Source: Miscanthus floridulus
Lineage: Eukaryota; Streptophyta; Magnoliopsida; Poales; Poaceae
Assembly: GCF_019320115.1 (NCBI RefSeq)
Contig: NC_089582.1
Location: forward strand, 119,062,657-119,126,656
DNA: 64,000 nucleotides
Reading direction: 5' to 3'
The translations under genes were made by a program, and so were the position numbers. Below the pieces are notes generated by a model. That model saw nothing but the letters and a program-made list of their open reading frames with translations. It had not been told where the DNA came from and made no database searches. Positions 44,455 to 57,175 of the stretch are shown here, piece by piece (the first letter of the stretch is position 1; each line of letters opens with the position of its first letter).

Positions 44455-45720
44455 TTATGGAGCCCCTGAGCGACCCTGGCTGAAAGTGTTTCGGGCAGGG
44501 GTGCTCTTATGGGAGCATGTTTTAACTAAAAAGCGGTTTAGACCATATTTAGGGGAAAAATGACGTAGCTGTTCATTGTTCCAAGTGTTGGTGAGAGCGT
44601 TGCCGTTGTTGTCCTCCAGTCGGTAGGTGCCCGGTTGGATTACTTCGATCACCATATAGGGCCCTTCCCATGGTGGAGAGAGCTTGTGCTTTTCCTTTGT
44701 TGACTGGGTCCTCTAGAGCACGAGATCACCGACTTCAAGTATCCTTCCCCTAATCTTCCTTTCATGGTACCTACGGAGGGTTTGTTGGTAGCGAGCGGAG
44801 CAAACGATGGTTGTTTCATGGGCCTCTTCAAGTAGGTGACCGCATCTTGTTGAGCCTCCATGGCTCAGTCGTGGTCGAAAGCCTTCACTCTTGGTGTGCC
44901 GTGGTCATGGTCGGAGGGCAATACTGCCTCAGCCCCATAGGCCAGAGAAGGGTGTGAATCTCGTGGCTCGGTTTGGGGTCATTCTTAGGCTCCAGAGGAT
45001 CATTGGAACCTCTGCTAGCCAACGCCCAGCGTACTTGTTGAGTTGATTGAAGATGCATGACTTAAGTCCTTGGAGGACCATGCCATTGGCACGTTCGACC
45101 TGACTGTTAGTTCATGGATGTTCGACTGAAGCCCAGTCGATCCTGATATCGTATCCATTGCTAAAGTCTAGGAACTTTTTTCTAGTGAAGTTGCTCCCAT
45201 GGTCAGTGATGATACAGTTAGGAACACCGAACCGGTAGATGATGTTGAGGAAGAATTTGACTGCCTCCTCTGACAGGACATTGGTGATGGGTTTGGCCTC
45301 TATCCACTTGGTGAATTTGTCGATTAGTATGAGTAGGTGAGTGAAACCGCCTAGGGCCTTTTTGAGGGGTCCTACCATGTCGAGGCCCTAGACTATGAAT
45401 GGCCAGGTGATGGGGATGGTTTGGAGCTCCTGTGCTGGCAAATGGGTTTGTCGAGCGTAGAACTGGCATCCTTCACACCTGCGGACGACCTTCTCCGCAT
45501 CTCATAGCGCGATTGGCCAGTAAAAACCTTGGCGGAAGGCTTTTCTGACCAGCGACCTTGGGGCCACGTGATGCCTGCAAATGTCGGCATGGACCTCGAG
45601 GAGGAGCTGCCTCCCTTGGTCGGTGGGGATACACCTCATGAGTACTCTTGATGGGCTCTGTTTGTAGAGCTCGTCACCGAGCACGATGAAGGTCTTTGCA
45701 CGTCGAGCGATCCATCAGGC
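44455..45720 (-). pseudogene. Element C integrase, decayed
   Basis: The zinc-binding part lies near 45,480-45,610: HADICRHHVAPRSLVRKAFR with the downstream RRCEGCQFYARQ. The core follows with GGFTHLLILIDKFTKWIEAK and CIITDHGSNFT, giving the first two acidic residues. The C-terminal part (44,455-44,655) has VIEVIQPGTYRLEDNNGNAL. Several in-frame stops, including one in the core near 45,390 and one in the zinc-binding part, rule out an intact product. Family role: joins cDNA to the chromosome. Confidence 0.85.
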
Positions 45721-45909
45721 TTCAGCCCTTTTGGGTGGGAGAACCTCCTCGAGGAGGTAGGTGAGTAGCGATACTCGCTAGTCAGTTTGATTGAGTGCCA
45801 GTATGGCGAAGTTCACAGGTGTCGTAGAGGTACTAGGGTCGGGGTCCCCGAGCAATGGCTGGGTGCTAGGGTCAGAGCCCCTGAGCACTGGCAAGGCGTC
45901 GGGGTGTGT

Positions 45910-46428
45910 CTAGGTTGGGCCTTCTAGGGTGTGGACAAACGGTTCATGGATGTCGTTGATGAAGACCTCGCTTGGGGATGGTTCCCGCCTGGCAGCCAGT
46001 TTTGCGAGGAAATTGGCAGCATCATTATCCCTTCGAGGGATGTGATGTAGTTCGATCCCCTGGAATTTGTCCTCGAGCTTGCGCACCTCTTGGTAGTATG
46101 CTGTCATGAGGGGGCTTTTGCAGTAGGACTCCTTCATGACCTGATCAACGACTAGTTCCAAGTCACCGCGGACGTGGAGTCGCGTAGCTCCGAGCTCGAC
46201 AGCGATGCAGAGCCTGTTGATAAGGGCCTTGTACTCCGTGGCATTGTTTGAAGCTAGGAAGTGGAGGCGGATGGCATAGCAGAGCCTACTCCCATCCACG
46301 AAGATCAGAACCACCCCCACCCCCGAGCCAGGTGCCATTACGGACCCGTCAAAGTACATTGTCCAGTACTCGTGGGTGACGTCTGGGGTCGACAGCTGGA
46401 CCTCTATCCATTTGGCGACAAAATCCAT
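45910..46428 (-). pseudogene. Element C second (archaeal-type) RNase H domain
   Basis: The longest clean block of the element, 172 codons. YFDGSVMAPGSGVGVVLI gives the first Asp, NNATEYKALI the Glu, RGDLELVVDQV the second Asp, and HIPRRDNDAANFLAKLA the last. It follows the ordinary RNase H, and such a duplicate domain is the mark of Tat-lineage plant gypsy elements. It cuts RNA in RNA-DNA hybrids. Stops just upstream separate it from the rest of pol. Confidence 0.85.
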
Positions 46429-46434
46429 GAGAGC

Positions 46435-47760
46435 CTAAGACTTAATAGCGGTGTGAGGGCTATATCTAATGTCATGGCCCATGAGTTCAAGTGCCCACTT
46501 CGAGATTTGTCCCATGGCATCGCGGTTGTGGATGATGTCTCTGAGCAGGTATGAGGTGACGACTGTGACTTCGTGGTCGGTGAAGTAGTGTAGGAGCTTC
46601 CTGGTTGCCATCAGTATGGCGTATAGGAGTTTCTGCACCTAAGGGTACCAGACCTTGGGGGTTAGTAAGTACTTCTCCAATGAAGTATATGGGTCACTGT
46701 TCCTTGAGCCGGTGTCCTGGTTCCTCCCTCTCGATGACCAGGGCGGCGCTCTCCACGTGGTTACTTGCCACGATGTAAAGGAGGAGGGGTTCTCCCCGCT
46801 CAGGAGCGACATGGATTGGGGCCAACATCAGGGATGTTTTGAGGCTTTTGAGAGCCTACTGGGCTTCCTCGGTCCAGACGAAGGCATCTGTCTTTTTGAG
46901 GAGCTTGTAGAGTGGCATCCCCCTTTTGCCGAGCTAGGAGATGAAGCGGCTTAGGGCAGCCAGGTAGCCGATGGGCCTCTGTATGCCCTTGACATTGCGT
47001 ATGGGACCCATGTTGGAGATGGCTACAATCTTTTTGGGGTTGGCTTCGATGCCGCACTTAGATACAATGTATCTGAGCAGCTTCCCCTTTGGAACCCCAA
47101 AAACACATTTTTCAGGATTCAGCTTGATGTTGAACCTTTAGAGGTTCGCAAATGTTGCGGCTAAGTTTGTGATCAGATTGCACGCTCAAGCCATTTTGAC
47201 CACTATATCATCAACATAGACGGTGATTGTTGGTTTCAGCCGTTTGACCTGATTAGGCTGATCAGGTGGGTCGATTTGGTCAGCGAAGCATTGCTGCATG
47301 CACCTTTGGTAGGTGGCACCAGCGTTCTTCAAGCTAAAAGGCATGGTTACATAACAGTATGAACCATACGGGGTGATGAATGAGGTTGCGAGTTGATCGG
47401 ACTCTTTCATCGCGATCTGGTGATAGCCTGAGTAGGCGTCTAGAAAGGAGAGGATCTTGCAACCCAAAGTGGAGTTGATTATCTGGTCTATGCGCGGTAA
47501 AGGAAAGTGATCCTTTGGACATGCCTTGTTGAGTCCAGTATAATCAACACACATTCTCCATTTCCTGGTCTTTTTCCTAACAAGGACAGGATTGGTGAGC
47601 CAGTCGGAGTGAAAAACCTCCCTGATGAATTCGGCTGCTAGGAGCTTGGCAATCTCTTCGCCTATGGCCCTGCGTCTCTCATTGTTGAAACAACATAGGC
47701 ATTGCTTGGCGGGCTTTGAGCCTAGGATAAGGCATAGTGTATGCTCGGCGACCTCCTATG
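46435..47760 (-). pseudogene. Element C reverse transcriptase and RNase H
   Basis: RT (about 47,740-46,960): FIREVFHSDWLTNPVLVRKK, then MCVDYTGLNKACPKDHFPLP, FLDAYSGYHQIAM and the catalytic YVDDIVVK near 47,190-47,215. The connection and ordinary RNase H follow to 46,435, including EAQ/ALKSLK and LLYAILMATRKLLHYF. Several TAG/TGA codons interrupt (for example after EEAQ, near LKEQ and near 46,640), so this copy cannot make full-length pol. Family role: copies element RNA to cDNA in virus-like particles. Confidence 0.88.
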
Positions 47761-47836
47761 GTATCCTCGGCATGTCAGAAGGCTACCATGCGAAGACATT
47801 GTGATTATCGCATAGGAAGCCAACGAGCTCACATTC

Positions 47837-48460
47837 CTATTGGGCCGAGAGCTGGGTCCCAATTCGTACCGTTTTGGCTAGGTCGGTGGGGTTGACACCC
47901 ACTGCCTTGGTTTCCTTGAGTGGGTGGAAGGTCATCGAGGAGGTTGGTTTGTTGTAGTCTAGGACTACTAGGGTTGACAACTCCCTGAGCTGCGAGAGCT
48001 CGAACGAGTTAACGACCGCGGTGGCGAGCTCGTAGCGCTCACGGTCGCACTCGAAGGCGTGCGAGAAGGCGCTACTCACGGTGATGACGCCATTTGGTCC
48101 CAGCATCTTCAGCTTGAGATAAGTATAGTTGGGGATTGCCTTGAATCTTGTGTAGCATGGCCGCCTGAAGATGGCATGGTAGGACCCTAGAAAGTCCACC
48201 ACTTCAAAGGTGAGGACCTCCGAGCGGAAGTTGGACCGGCTACTGAATGTGATGGGCAGATCGATCTGTCTAAGCAGGTATGCCTGTGCTCCCAGTATTA
48301 CCCCATGGAAGGGGGAGCCTATCAGGCGGAGCTCTGATTGGGGGATGCGCACGGCATCGAGGGTGTCGATGTATAGGATGTTGAGGCCACTACCTCCATC
48401 CATTAGCACCTTGGTGAGGCGCTTCTTGCGGACGATGGGGTCGATGATGAGCGGGTAGCA
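47837..48460 (-). pseudogene. Element C aspartic protease region
   Basis: KVLMDGGSGLNILYIDTLDA carries the D-G-G catalytic loop where many retroelement proteases have D-S/T-G; this D-G-G form is common in plant gypsy elements. LTFEVVDFLGSYHAIFRRPC and YTRFKAIPNYTYLKLKMLGP follow. The frame is open from 48,409 to 47,837. The protease cuts the gag-pol polyprotein. Confidence 0.82.
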
Positions 48461-48499
48461 TCCTAGTCTTGTGACGTAGGAGGGATGGTCCCTCTGATC

Positions 48500-50893
48500 A
48501 AAAGTGATTGGAGATTTCGACTAGCTGAGGAAGGAGGGGACGACCGTTTTGGCAGCACATGCCTCCCTGTAGCGTACCTTATGCTGGAGTTTAGTCCAGA
48601 TGGCGTTAGACCCGCCAAAGATCATGATGCACTCTTTGGGTTCAGGGAAGCCGTCTCCATCCTTGCCTCCCACACCTCCCCTCTTGGCTGCCGGTTCCTT
48701 GCCATCTCCCTCCTTTGGCCCGCTGGCCTGTCGGAGGAAACGTTTGAGTAGCTCGCACACCTTGTAGAGGTGTTTGACGGGGTAGGCATGGTTGGGGCAT
48801 GGGCCATCTATGAGCTTGTTGAAGTGGTCAGGCAGTTCGTGCTAGGGCTGCCTGGCCATGCGATCGGCCACAGCGACCAACATGGGGTTGTCCGACCGGC
48901 GTCGATCTTTTTTGTTTTTCTTGCCCCTCGGTGTAGAGGGGCCGTTGTCTAGATCCGTGCACTTGGCTTTGAGCTTGTCCCGACCTCCACCGAAGACCAC
49001 TCCAACCACCTCCTCACCAGAGGTGTGGTTGGTGGCAATGTCGAGCAGGTCGCAGGTGGTACAGGGTTTCAAGCAGCTAAGCTTGTGGATCAGGGACTCA
49101 TAGTTTGTCCTAGAGAGGAACGCGCTGATGACGTCTGCGTCGATGACATCAGGGAGGGAGTTGCATCATTGGGAGAACCTACGGATGTAATCCCGTAGGG
49201 ACTCATTAGGCTCCTGGTGATAGCTCTTGAGGTCCTAGGAGTTTCCCGGGCGGACATACATCCCCTGGAAATTCCCGACGAAGACCCTCTTGAGGTCTGT
49301 CCAGTTGCGGATGCTGTTGTGCAGAAGGAATTTGAGCCATGCCCGAACATGTTCCCCCAAGCAAATGGGAAGGTATTGGATGATGAAATTGTCATCATCC
49401 ACTCCTCCGGCCCGACAGGCGAGTCGGAAGTCTTCGAGCCAAATGCCTAGGTTGGTCTCCCTAGTGTATTTGGTGATGTTGGTGGGCGGCTAGAAACACC
49501 AACTAAAGGCCCATGGCCCTGGGCCCTTAGGGCTAAGGCTCCAGTCGTTTGGCTGGCGGCCGCACCTGGGGCACGTTTCACCACTTCCCTCGATGGTTTG
49601 GCCAGGGTCCGTGTTGCCTGCTACCGCACGGTGGACATCACTATTGCATCGAGCCTGACGTCGGTTGTCGATGACGCTGTGGGCGTCCTAGTGTAGATCG
49701 GGCTACCCGTGTACTGGTGGTTGGTGTGGAGTAGGCATTAGGTTGGAGCATGGCGTGATTACCGCACCCTGAGCCAGGCCTAATGGCTGTGGCGGCGAGT
49801 GAATGGAGCGATCTGTCTGGTGCGTCCTCATCCCCCTGGTGGGGAGAGAGGGCGTGGGTCGGAGTCACGACGTGGAGCTTTCTGCCTATTGGATGGTGGT
49901 GGCTTCTACTAGAACTCGGAGGTTTCGATAGACTGCCCGCTCCTAGGGGTCGATGGGCTTGAGAATGCTATGCAGAAGCATTGCCGCAGCGGTGATGTTC
50001 TGGCCAGCCCGAGCGAATTGAGGGAGATCATTCCCCTCGTTTATGATGTCATGTTAGACCTGATGGGCATGACCCCTGGTGCTGCCCACCAGGCCATGCG
50101 CATGGGGCGTAATGGGCCATACTAATGGTGCCGGTGTGGGCGGCTGCTAGTTCTGTCGTTGTTGTCGTAATTCCTTAGCATGTGCTTGTGCAGACACGAG
50201 GGCCCCCGCATGTGGGTCTAGAGGGGTGTGAGTTTGCGCAGACTCTGCGACCATCGGTGGCTGTCCCAGAGCGTTCGCCATAGCGCACTCCTAGGATGGA
50301 CAGTGTCGGAGTGCCACATCACCGATGCTGGAACCATCGCTCTCGCCCACAGCATCTGAGAGCTCATGGGAAATGGTAGGAACGCAGCCTGCCATTCCCA
50401 TGAACTTGGACATGAGGGGGGATGGTGCCAGCATCCCTCAGAGCCCCTGAGCGTGTGTGTCTGCAGAAGATGTGAGGCCATAGGGGAACCGATCGTACGG
50501 TGTTTGTGGCGTGGGCGGTATATTCCCACCGGGTGATTGGTGAGAGATGGTAAATAAAGAGTGAGTAGTTGTACGCATATTACTTATAGCAGGTTTGAGC
50601 AGAGAGTTTGCTCAGAATGAAGCACAGATGCCACACCATCAAAGTTGCGCATCCCGGAGTTGATGGAGGACGTCCCTCCGACGGGTGCCGGGTCGCGAGC
50701 CTCCTCGTGGAGGTAGAGTATGCCGAGTCGGTCGGCGACAAAGTTTAGGCTTCTGAAGAGGAAGGCTTGGGATGGCACAAAGATAGGTGGAACCCACATC
50801 CCGATGGGTGGGAGTGCGGGGAACTCCAATGAGCCAAAGTGAATCGTATCGCCCGAGCCCATTGGGATGAGGGTGGCGGAAAAGTGGGCCATC
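48500..50893 (-). pseudogene. Element C gag, decayed
   Basis: The start at 50,893 is MAHFSATLIPMGSGDTIHFG. The central capsid-like part near 49,100-49,330 reads NWTDLKRVFVGNFQGMYVRP, then ESLRDYIRRFS and DVISAFLSRTNYESLIHKLS, a retrotransposon-gag pattern. The C-terminal side has HAYPVKHLYKVCELLKRFLR. At least three stops or frame breaks are visible. Gag builds the particle that packages element RNA. Confidence 0.78.
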
Positions 50894-50930
50894 TGATGAC
50901 CAAAAAGTATTGAACGTACAACGTTTTCTC

Positions 50931-50946
50931 CACGGACGGTGCCAAC
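50931..50946 (-). other. Element C primer-binding site region
   Basis: The minus strand reads GTTGGCACCGTCCGTGG directly after the 5' LTR (50,947). It matches the same position in A and D. Confidence 0.65.
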
Positions 50947-52179
50947 TATCGGTGCAGAAAGTGACTAACTAGTGAATATTTGTAGTTTTGTTGTATGTTG
51001 TGATCGAAGGTGGCCTAGCACTCAATAACACAGGATTTATAGTGGTTCAGGCAACGTGCCCTACGTCCAGTCGGGGTCGGTCGGTGACTTTATTCCTAAG
51101 CCCAGGTGCTCGAAGTTTGCAGTGGGGTTACAAACGAGAGGGAGAAAGATGGGGTGTACAAGAGGTTCGGTCAGCTCCGGTCAGAAGGGCCAAGAGTGAC
51201 AGGAACTTCGCTACGAGCTAGGTGTTCGAGCGTGTGCTTGCGGTTGGAACTTGGTGGTTCTGCGGTTCTGAGGTGTCAATGTCGATATAAGGAACTCTGG
51301 CCTCCTTGAATCGGTCCCCTTTGTTGGAGGGAGCGCATCCCCTTTTATAGATGAAGGGGATGGCTCTATAGGTGAGAGAGAGAGGGTATGGATGTCTTTT
51401 AAGCCTTGCTACCCATGCTGATGAAGATTGGATAATGATAGGTGCCCCCAACACTGTTGATGTCGCTGTAGAATGTCAGATGTGCATGGGAGGTCGTGCT
51501 ATCTTCTTCAGGAAGGATGGATGCCGGTACCTACAAATATTATTTGATGCCTAGTGGCATGTGAGGAGTCATGCTATGTTCACCTAGTACGGAAAATCCT
51601 GGTGCCCATACCGCTATCGATGTCCTGAGACACATGGGGGGCTTACCGTATGGGAGTTTTAGCGGCCCCTATAATACTATAGGGGGAGATGTCAACGCCT
51701 ACAATACTGTTTGCGTTAGGATAGCTGTAGAGTACTGTTTCACACAGGGTATGGTCCCTGGTACAGTGGTTTTGACTTGTGAGCCTTGCCTTGCCTTTCT
51801 CCACATGTCTTCTGGTTCCTTCCGAACGGGTGCCCCCGGTCAGATGGCTCCAGTCGGCTCTGAGTGCGCTGGTCAGAGAAGAGCAGTGAGCAAGGTTCCT
51901 ATGAGCTCCCAGTCGGAGGGACATGGGGTCAGAGTTGGAAGTAGGGCTCGAGGTAGGCCTTTCAATCGGAGAGGCTGTCCAGAGGCGGCTAAAGCCTGAA
52001 TTGAGTGCTTCGGTCGGATAGGTGGGCCAAAGTAGCCGATGAGTGTGCATTGCTCTTCTTGGGCCTACCCTTCCAACCAGTTGCTAGACCGTTCCTATGC
52101 CCTATTGTTTTTAGACTCTTGGACCGAGCCTTGGCGTAGAAGCCGGTCCCTGAGGGACCCCGAGTTTATGAACCCAACA
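50947..52179 (-). repeat. Element C 5' LTR (right copy)
   Basis: 1,233 bp, TATCGGTGCAGAAAGTGACT to TTTATGAACCCAACA. The minus-strand promoter box CTATAAAAGGGG lies at 51,350-51,339. It is the same length as the left LTR, with scattered substitutions. Confidence 0.93.
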
Positions 52180-52184
52180 AGTAC

Positions 52185-52960
52185 CCTGCGACCTCCTTGG
52201 CATGACAGAACCCAAGCAGTGTTGTAGGCACCGACATTTTCCCCTATAGTATTATGGGCGCCATTAAACTTCGATATGGTAAGGCTCCCCCCACATACCT
52301 CTGGGCATCGATAGTATTGTGGGTGCCAACATTTACCATACTAAGTAAACATGGTGAAACTCCTCACATGCCTCTAGGTGTCAACTGTATAGCAGGTACC
52401 CACATCTACCATACCTAAACAAGACGACACAACCTCCCATGTCCATCTGACATTTAAATAGTGTTGTGGGCGCCTACCATCATCCTGTACCCACTGGCAT
52501 GGGCAACAAGGCTAAGAAGCATACGTACTCTCTCCCTCTCACTTGTAAGGCCATCCCCTTTATCTATAAAAGGGGATGCGATCTCTCCCAACATTCAAGT
52601 TGATTTAGATTCATTAGATCGATCAAGTTCACTAGTTCACAACCACAGAACCGCTAGGTTTGAACCATAAGCACATGCTTGAACACTTAGCTCATAGCGG
52701 GGCTCTCATCACTCTCAGCCCTTCTGACCGGAGTCCGACCAGACCTCTTGTACCCCCATCTTTCTCCTTCTTGTTTGTAACCTCACTGCAAACTTTGAGC
52801 ACTTAGGCTCAAGAATAAAGTCACCGATCGACTCAAACTAGACGTATGGCACATCGCCTGAACTAGTATAAACCCTATGTCATCGAGTGCTAGGCCACCT
52901 CTAATCACAATATAGGCAAAACTACAAATATTTACTTGTTGGTCACTTTCTATACCGATA
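52185..52960 (+). repeat. Element D left LTR, second piece
   Basis: Continues the LTR cut at 41,311 (CCTGCGACCTCCTTGGCATG onward) and ends GGTCACTTTCTATACCGATA. The plus-strand CTATAAAAGGGGATGCG promoter box lies near 52,563. Primer-binding sequence GTTGGCGCTGTCCGTGGA begins at 52,961. Confidence 0.88.
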
Positions 52961-53041
52961 GTTGGCGCTGTCCGTGGAGAAGATGCTGTATGTTCAACAC
53001 TTTTTGGTCATTGGATGACCCACTTTTCTGCAGCCTTCACC

Positions 53042-54770
53042 ATGGCAGGCTCAGGCAATACGACTCACTTCGGCCCACTAGAGTTTCCTGCACTCCCACC
53101 AGTTGGGATGTGGGTTCCACCCATCTTCAAACCATCCTAGGCCTTCCTCTTTGGAAGCCTAGACTTCATCGCCGATCGGCTTGGCGTACTACACCTCCAC
53201 GAGGAGGCACTCATTCTAGCGCCTATCAGAGGGGTGACCTCCATCGGCTCTGGGACGCACGATGACTTCAATGATGAGGCATTTGCGCTTCATTCCAAGC
53301 AAACTCTCTGCTTAAACCCTGCTGTGAGTAATGTACATGCTATTATTTACTTGCTATTCTATATCTTCCACTGATTATCCAGAGGGACCCTGTTGTCCCC
53401 ACCATGACCACCATATGACCGGTTCCCCTACGACCTCGCGTCTCTCATGGACGCATATGCCTGGGGGCTCCCAAGGATGCCGACGCTACCCCCTCTCACA
53501 TCTAAATTCATGGGGATGGCGAGCTATGCTCCCACTTGTTTCCTCGACCTCATGGATTATGATGTTGAGAGTGATGGCTCCAGCATCAGCGATGTGGCAC
53601 CTAGCCACTGTTCATCCTAGGAGTGCGCTATGGCGGATGCTCTAGGACAGCCACCAGTGGTGATGGAGTCCTTGTAGACTCACACCACTCTAGACCCTCA
53701 TGCAGAGACCCCCAATCTCACATGAGAGCATGGCGAGGAGCTATGACAACAGCGGCTAAACCAGCTGCCGACTGCATAGTGCGCTCGATGCACCACACTA
53801 TGCCCTGTGCACATAAACTAGCAAGCAGCGCCCAGTGTCATGCCTGTGGGGTCCAGCGCAACACCATGGATAGGGGGAATGATCCCCCATAGTTCACTCG
53901 GGCCAATCAGAACATCGCCACTACAGTAATGCTTCTTCGTGGCCTTCTTGAGTTGAACGAACCCTAGGAACAGGCGATCCATCAGAACCTCTAGGTACTA
54001 GTGGAGACTACCGCTATTCAACAGGCAGAGAGCTCTGCATCATGACACCAACTCGTGGCCTCTCTCCCCACTAGGGGAGTGGGGACACACCAGATGAATC
54101 GCTCCACACGCTCACCGCTACAGCCACCAAGCATGGCACAAGAGGCCACATCTCTGCCTCATCTTGACTTGGTGACCGCTCCACACTAATAGCCTGTACA
54201 TGAGTGGGTCAGGCTAAACCGAGATGCTCGTAGCAGCGACCAGAGTCCTAGCCCGGATGGCCTAGGACCATGGGCCTTTGTCCAACGCTTCTAGTGAGCG
54301 CCACTCCAACAGCGCTCCAATGGAGGCCGAGGCAAAGGCAAGGCCAAGTGCTAGGATCAGGACAAGGGCCCCTCCTCGTAGAGGGGGAAAAAGAACAGAA
54401 AAGATCACCGCCGATCGGCTAACTCCGTGTTGGTCGCCACGGCTGATCACACGGGCAAGCAACCCCAGTAGGACCTTTTGGGCCACTTCCATGTGCTCAT
54501 GGAGAGCCTATGCACCAACCATGCCTACCCTATCAAACTCCTCTAAATGGACTGCGAGCTCCTCAAGCGCCTTCTGCGATAGGCTGGCGAGCCAAAGGAA
54601 GAAAAAGGGGAAGAGGCAGCGGCCAAGAAAGGGGGCATAGCAGGCAAGGATCCGAACGACTGAAGGTCAAGGTGATCCGACCGAACGCCTACAGACTGAA
54701 GGATGACAACGACAACAGTTTCACCATTGCTTGGAACTGCTATGTCAATTTTTCCCCTAAAATTTAGTCT
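53042..54770 (+). pseudogene. Element D gag remnant joined to the last part of pol (plus strand)
   Basis: The gag N-terminus begins near 53,042 (MAGSGNTTHFGPLEFPALPP side) with frame breaks, continuing to about 54,650 with conserved-position fragments of gag. From about 54,660 it passes directly to the integrase C-terminal tail (VKVIRPNAYRLKDDNDNSFT). The reverse transcriptase and integrase cores are gone, so this is a deletion derivative like element A. Confidence 0.7.
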
Positions 54771-55479
54771 TACCATTGTTTACTTAACGTTTGCTGCTAT
54801 AAAAACACCCCGACCCGAACACTTTTGGCCCAGGTCACTTGGGGGCTCCACGGGGGGGGGGGGCACTACTAGCTCTCTTTTTTGTTTACTATCATATGGT
54901 GAAACTCCTTCCTACCCAAACAAAAGGGTAGTTCGTTCCTTTAAATTGCCTTACGTAGCTTTGATTTAAAATATTCCGACTAATCACACCCTATCTCTAC
55001 CTATGGTTACGAGTAGCTGAGCCTCGCGGGCCACCTCTGGGCTCCTAAGATTGCAGCCTACGGGACAAACGGGCATGTATGAAAAAGAGGAAATAAAAAA
55101 CAAAATTATGCTAAGGTAAAACTAAGGAACAAATGGGACAAGCTTCCCCAAACAGAGTGACTCCATCACAAAAAATGAAACCGACTATAGTCATTGAGTA
55201 CACAAGAATGTTTACACGGGGGATCCCCCATGAACTTAAACTTTTTGCATCTACTAAACTCAGTGTTTTCCTAAATGCTAAATGGTAAATAGTCGGTCAC
55301 CTACCGTTTAGCTAGTATTCGGGCAAAACGTCCTATTAAACGGGCTAAACGGCCAATTAAACGGGGTAAATGGGTGATTAAACAGAAACGACGCACCACC
55401 GTGTATCATTTACACAGTGTTTAAACGGGCTAAACAACCCTTTAGGCGAACAGTGACTAAACTAGTTATACTTTACAAG

Positions 55480-57175
55480 CTATTAGGGCTGCTCGGTGGC
55501 ATCTGCTGTTGGTGCGACTGGCAAAGGCGTGGGCTGCTCACTCCCCAACAGGACGACATTTGGCTCAGTTGAAGGCGGGGCGATGTCCACTTCTAACCCA
55601 GGCTCCATGCCATCTGCAGGCTAGGCGATGTCCCCCCAACGCACACTTCTAGCCATGTCCTCATGGTAGGAATCCATCACCCACTACACAGAGACTTGCT
55701 CTACCACCAACCTTGCATGCAGCAGCAAGCTCTCCCCGAGAGATTGGATGCCTCCGTGCTCAAGCCATCGGCATACCCGCTGCAGATAGTGGCGAAGTCT
55801 AGGTTTGGATGGTATGTCACCACCAAAGTCAACACCCCTGATGCTTCATAGAACAACCCATGTGTGATGAGGGCTCAGACCTCATCCAAGACCTCCGCTA
55901 GCTAGATGGTGGGCACGCTAGTACTTGGCACTGACCCAAAGACCTCCGAGATGACAAGCTAGGCAACATTGCGGATCTGGTCAAGTTCCCCCTCGAGAGC
56001 ATGTCGCTCTTCAGGGGACTTGGCTAGCACCTCTACATTCTAGCCAAAAGTCGCCTTGACCATCTCTAGGTCCCGCTCCAATGACTTCACCTTTCCGCCC
56101 AGCTCTAGAAGAAGGGCGTCAAGCTCAGAAACAAGCAGAAGGAAGAAACCAACATGATGAAAAATAGAAAAGGTATGTACCGAGGTGGAAGTTCTCAAGG
56201 GCGGAGAATTCCTCCACCTGTTGGGCCACCTACTCGTGCAGCTGGGCGCTCGCCTCCTCTGTCCCCATCACCCGGCCTCGAAGCATGAGCACTTCCTAGT
56301 CTGCCTCTGACCGGGCCTTTCGCTCTAACTCCAGGGCCTTTCACACCAACTCTAGGGCATTCCACTCTGACTCAAGGGTCTCCAGTGATTTTTGGAGCAC
56401 CACCTCGGTCTCCACCTAATGGGCCTTTGCCACCTCAAGCCCCCGCTCGGCAACAGTTGCCTACTCCACTACACGCTGCTCCTTCGCCCGCACCGTGGTC
56501 ACCTTGGCCGCCCGGTCCTGGGAATCATGGTGGCCGAACTCCAGCTAACGTTCAAGCTTGGCCATCCAGGCATGCTCCATCCAAAGGAAATGGGACTTGC
56601 AGGATGAGATCTCCTTCAAACCCTATGAAAACGAGAAACAAGCATGCTGAGGCAACTAACAAGAGACTAAGAGATCAAGGACAAACATGGGAAACTCACC
56701 TCCATGACGAGCTATAGGTCAACCTTAACCAACTACTGGGTGGACTTAACCCACTCCTGGGTGTCCTCAAGCTTCACCAATAGCTTAGCGAGATTAGACT
56801 CCATGGCGAGTCCTTTACCCCAAGGATGTCCTAGAGCTGACACTCCTAGGAATCCCGAAGGATGAACCGCACCTTTGATGGGTCCTCGGGGTAGGGCCAC
56901 TCTAGGTCACCCTCCGACAACCCACCGGAGGGCCCAGCCTCTGACCGAACCACCGCCTGCTCCCATGACGGCACAGATAGCTCCACCACATCATCCGCTT
57001 CATTGTCAGATGGGATCTCCACCACCTTGGTTGTGTAGGCCATTGACGGGTGTTTCAACTCTGTCTCGACCATGCCTCCCACCGACGCCTCCAGCTCCAA
57101 CCACGAGGGTGAGCCATGTAGCCCTTCGCCTAGTGAGGCGAGGGGCTCGGTCTCCTTCTCCTCTTCTACCACTAT
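55480..57175 (-). pseudogene. Element D antisense-ORF fragment
   Basis: Homologous to the element A antisense ORF (30,010-31,770), read here on the minus strand. VVEEEKETEPLASLGEGLHG and GGLSEGDLEWPYPEDPSKVR lie near 57,170-56,870, a coiled-coil region at 56,000-56,560, and the HPNLDFATICSGYA-type end near 55,780-55,840. It is antisense to the left half of D. The PF04195-like head is missing because the frame is cut at the inverted junction near 57,172. Confidence 0.75.

Larger units (their letters stand above)
41312..52179 (-). mobile_element. Element C: near-complete Ty3/gypsy Tat-type retrotransposon nested in element D's left LTR
   Basis: 10,868 bp flanked by AGTAC (41,307-41,311 and 52,180-52,184). 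The interrupted LTR of D reads straight across once C and one AGTAC are removed, as the intact right LTR of D shows (GGAATAGTACCCTGCGACC, inverted). LTRs are 1,233 bp each. Minus-strand order is gag, protease, reverse transcriptase, RNase H, a second RNase H and integrase, all with stops. The antisense ORF seen in A and D is absent. A second RNase H after the first marks Tat-type plant gypsy elements. Confidence 0.93.
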
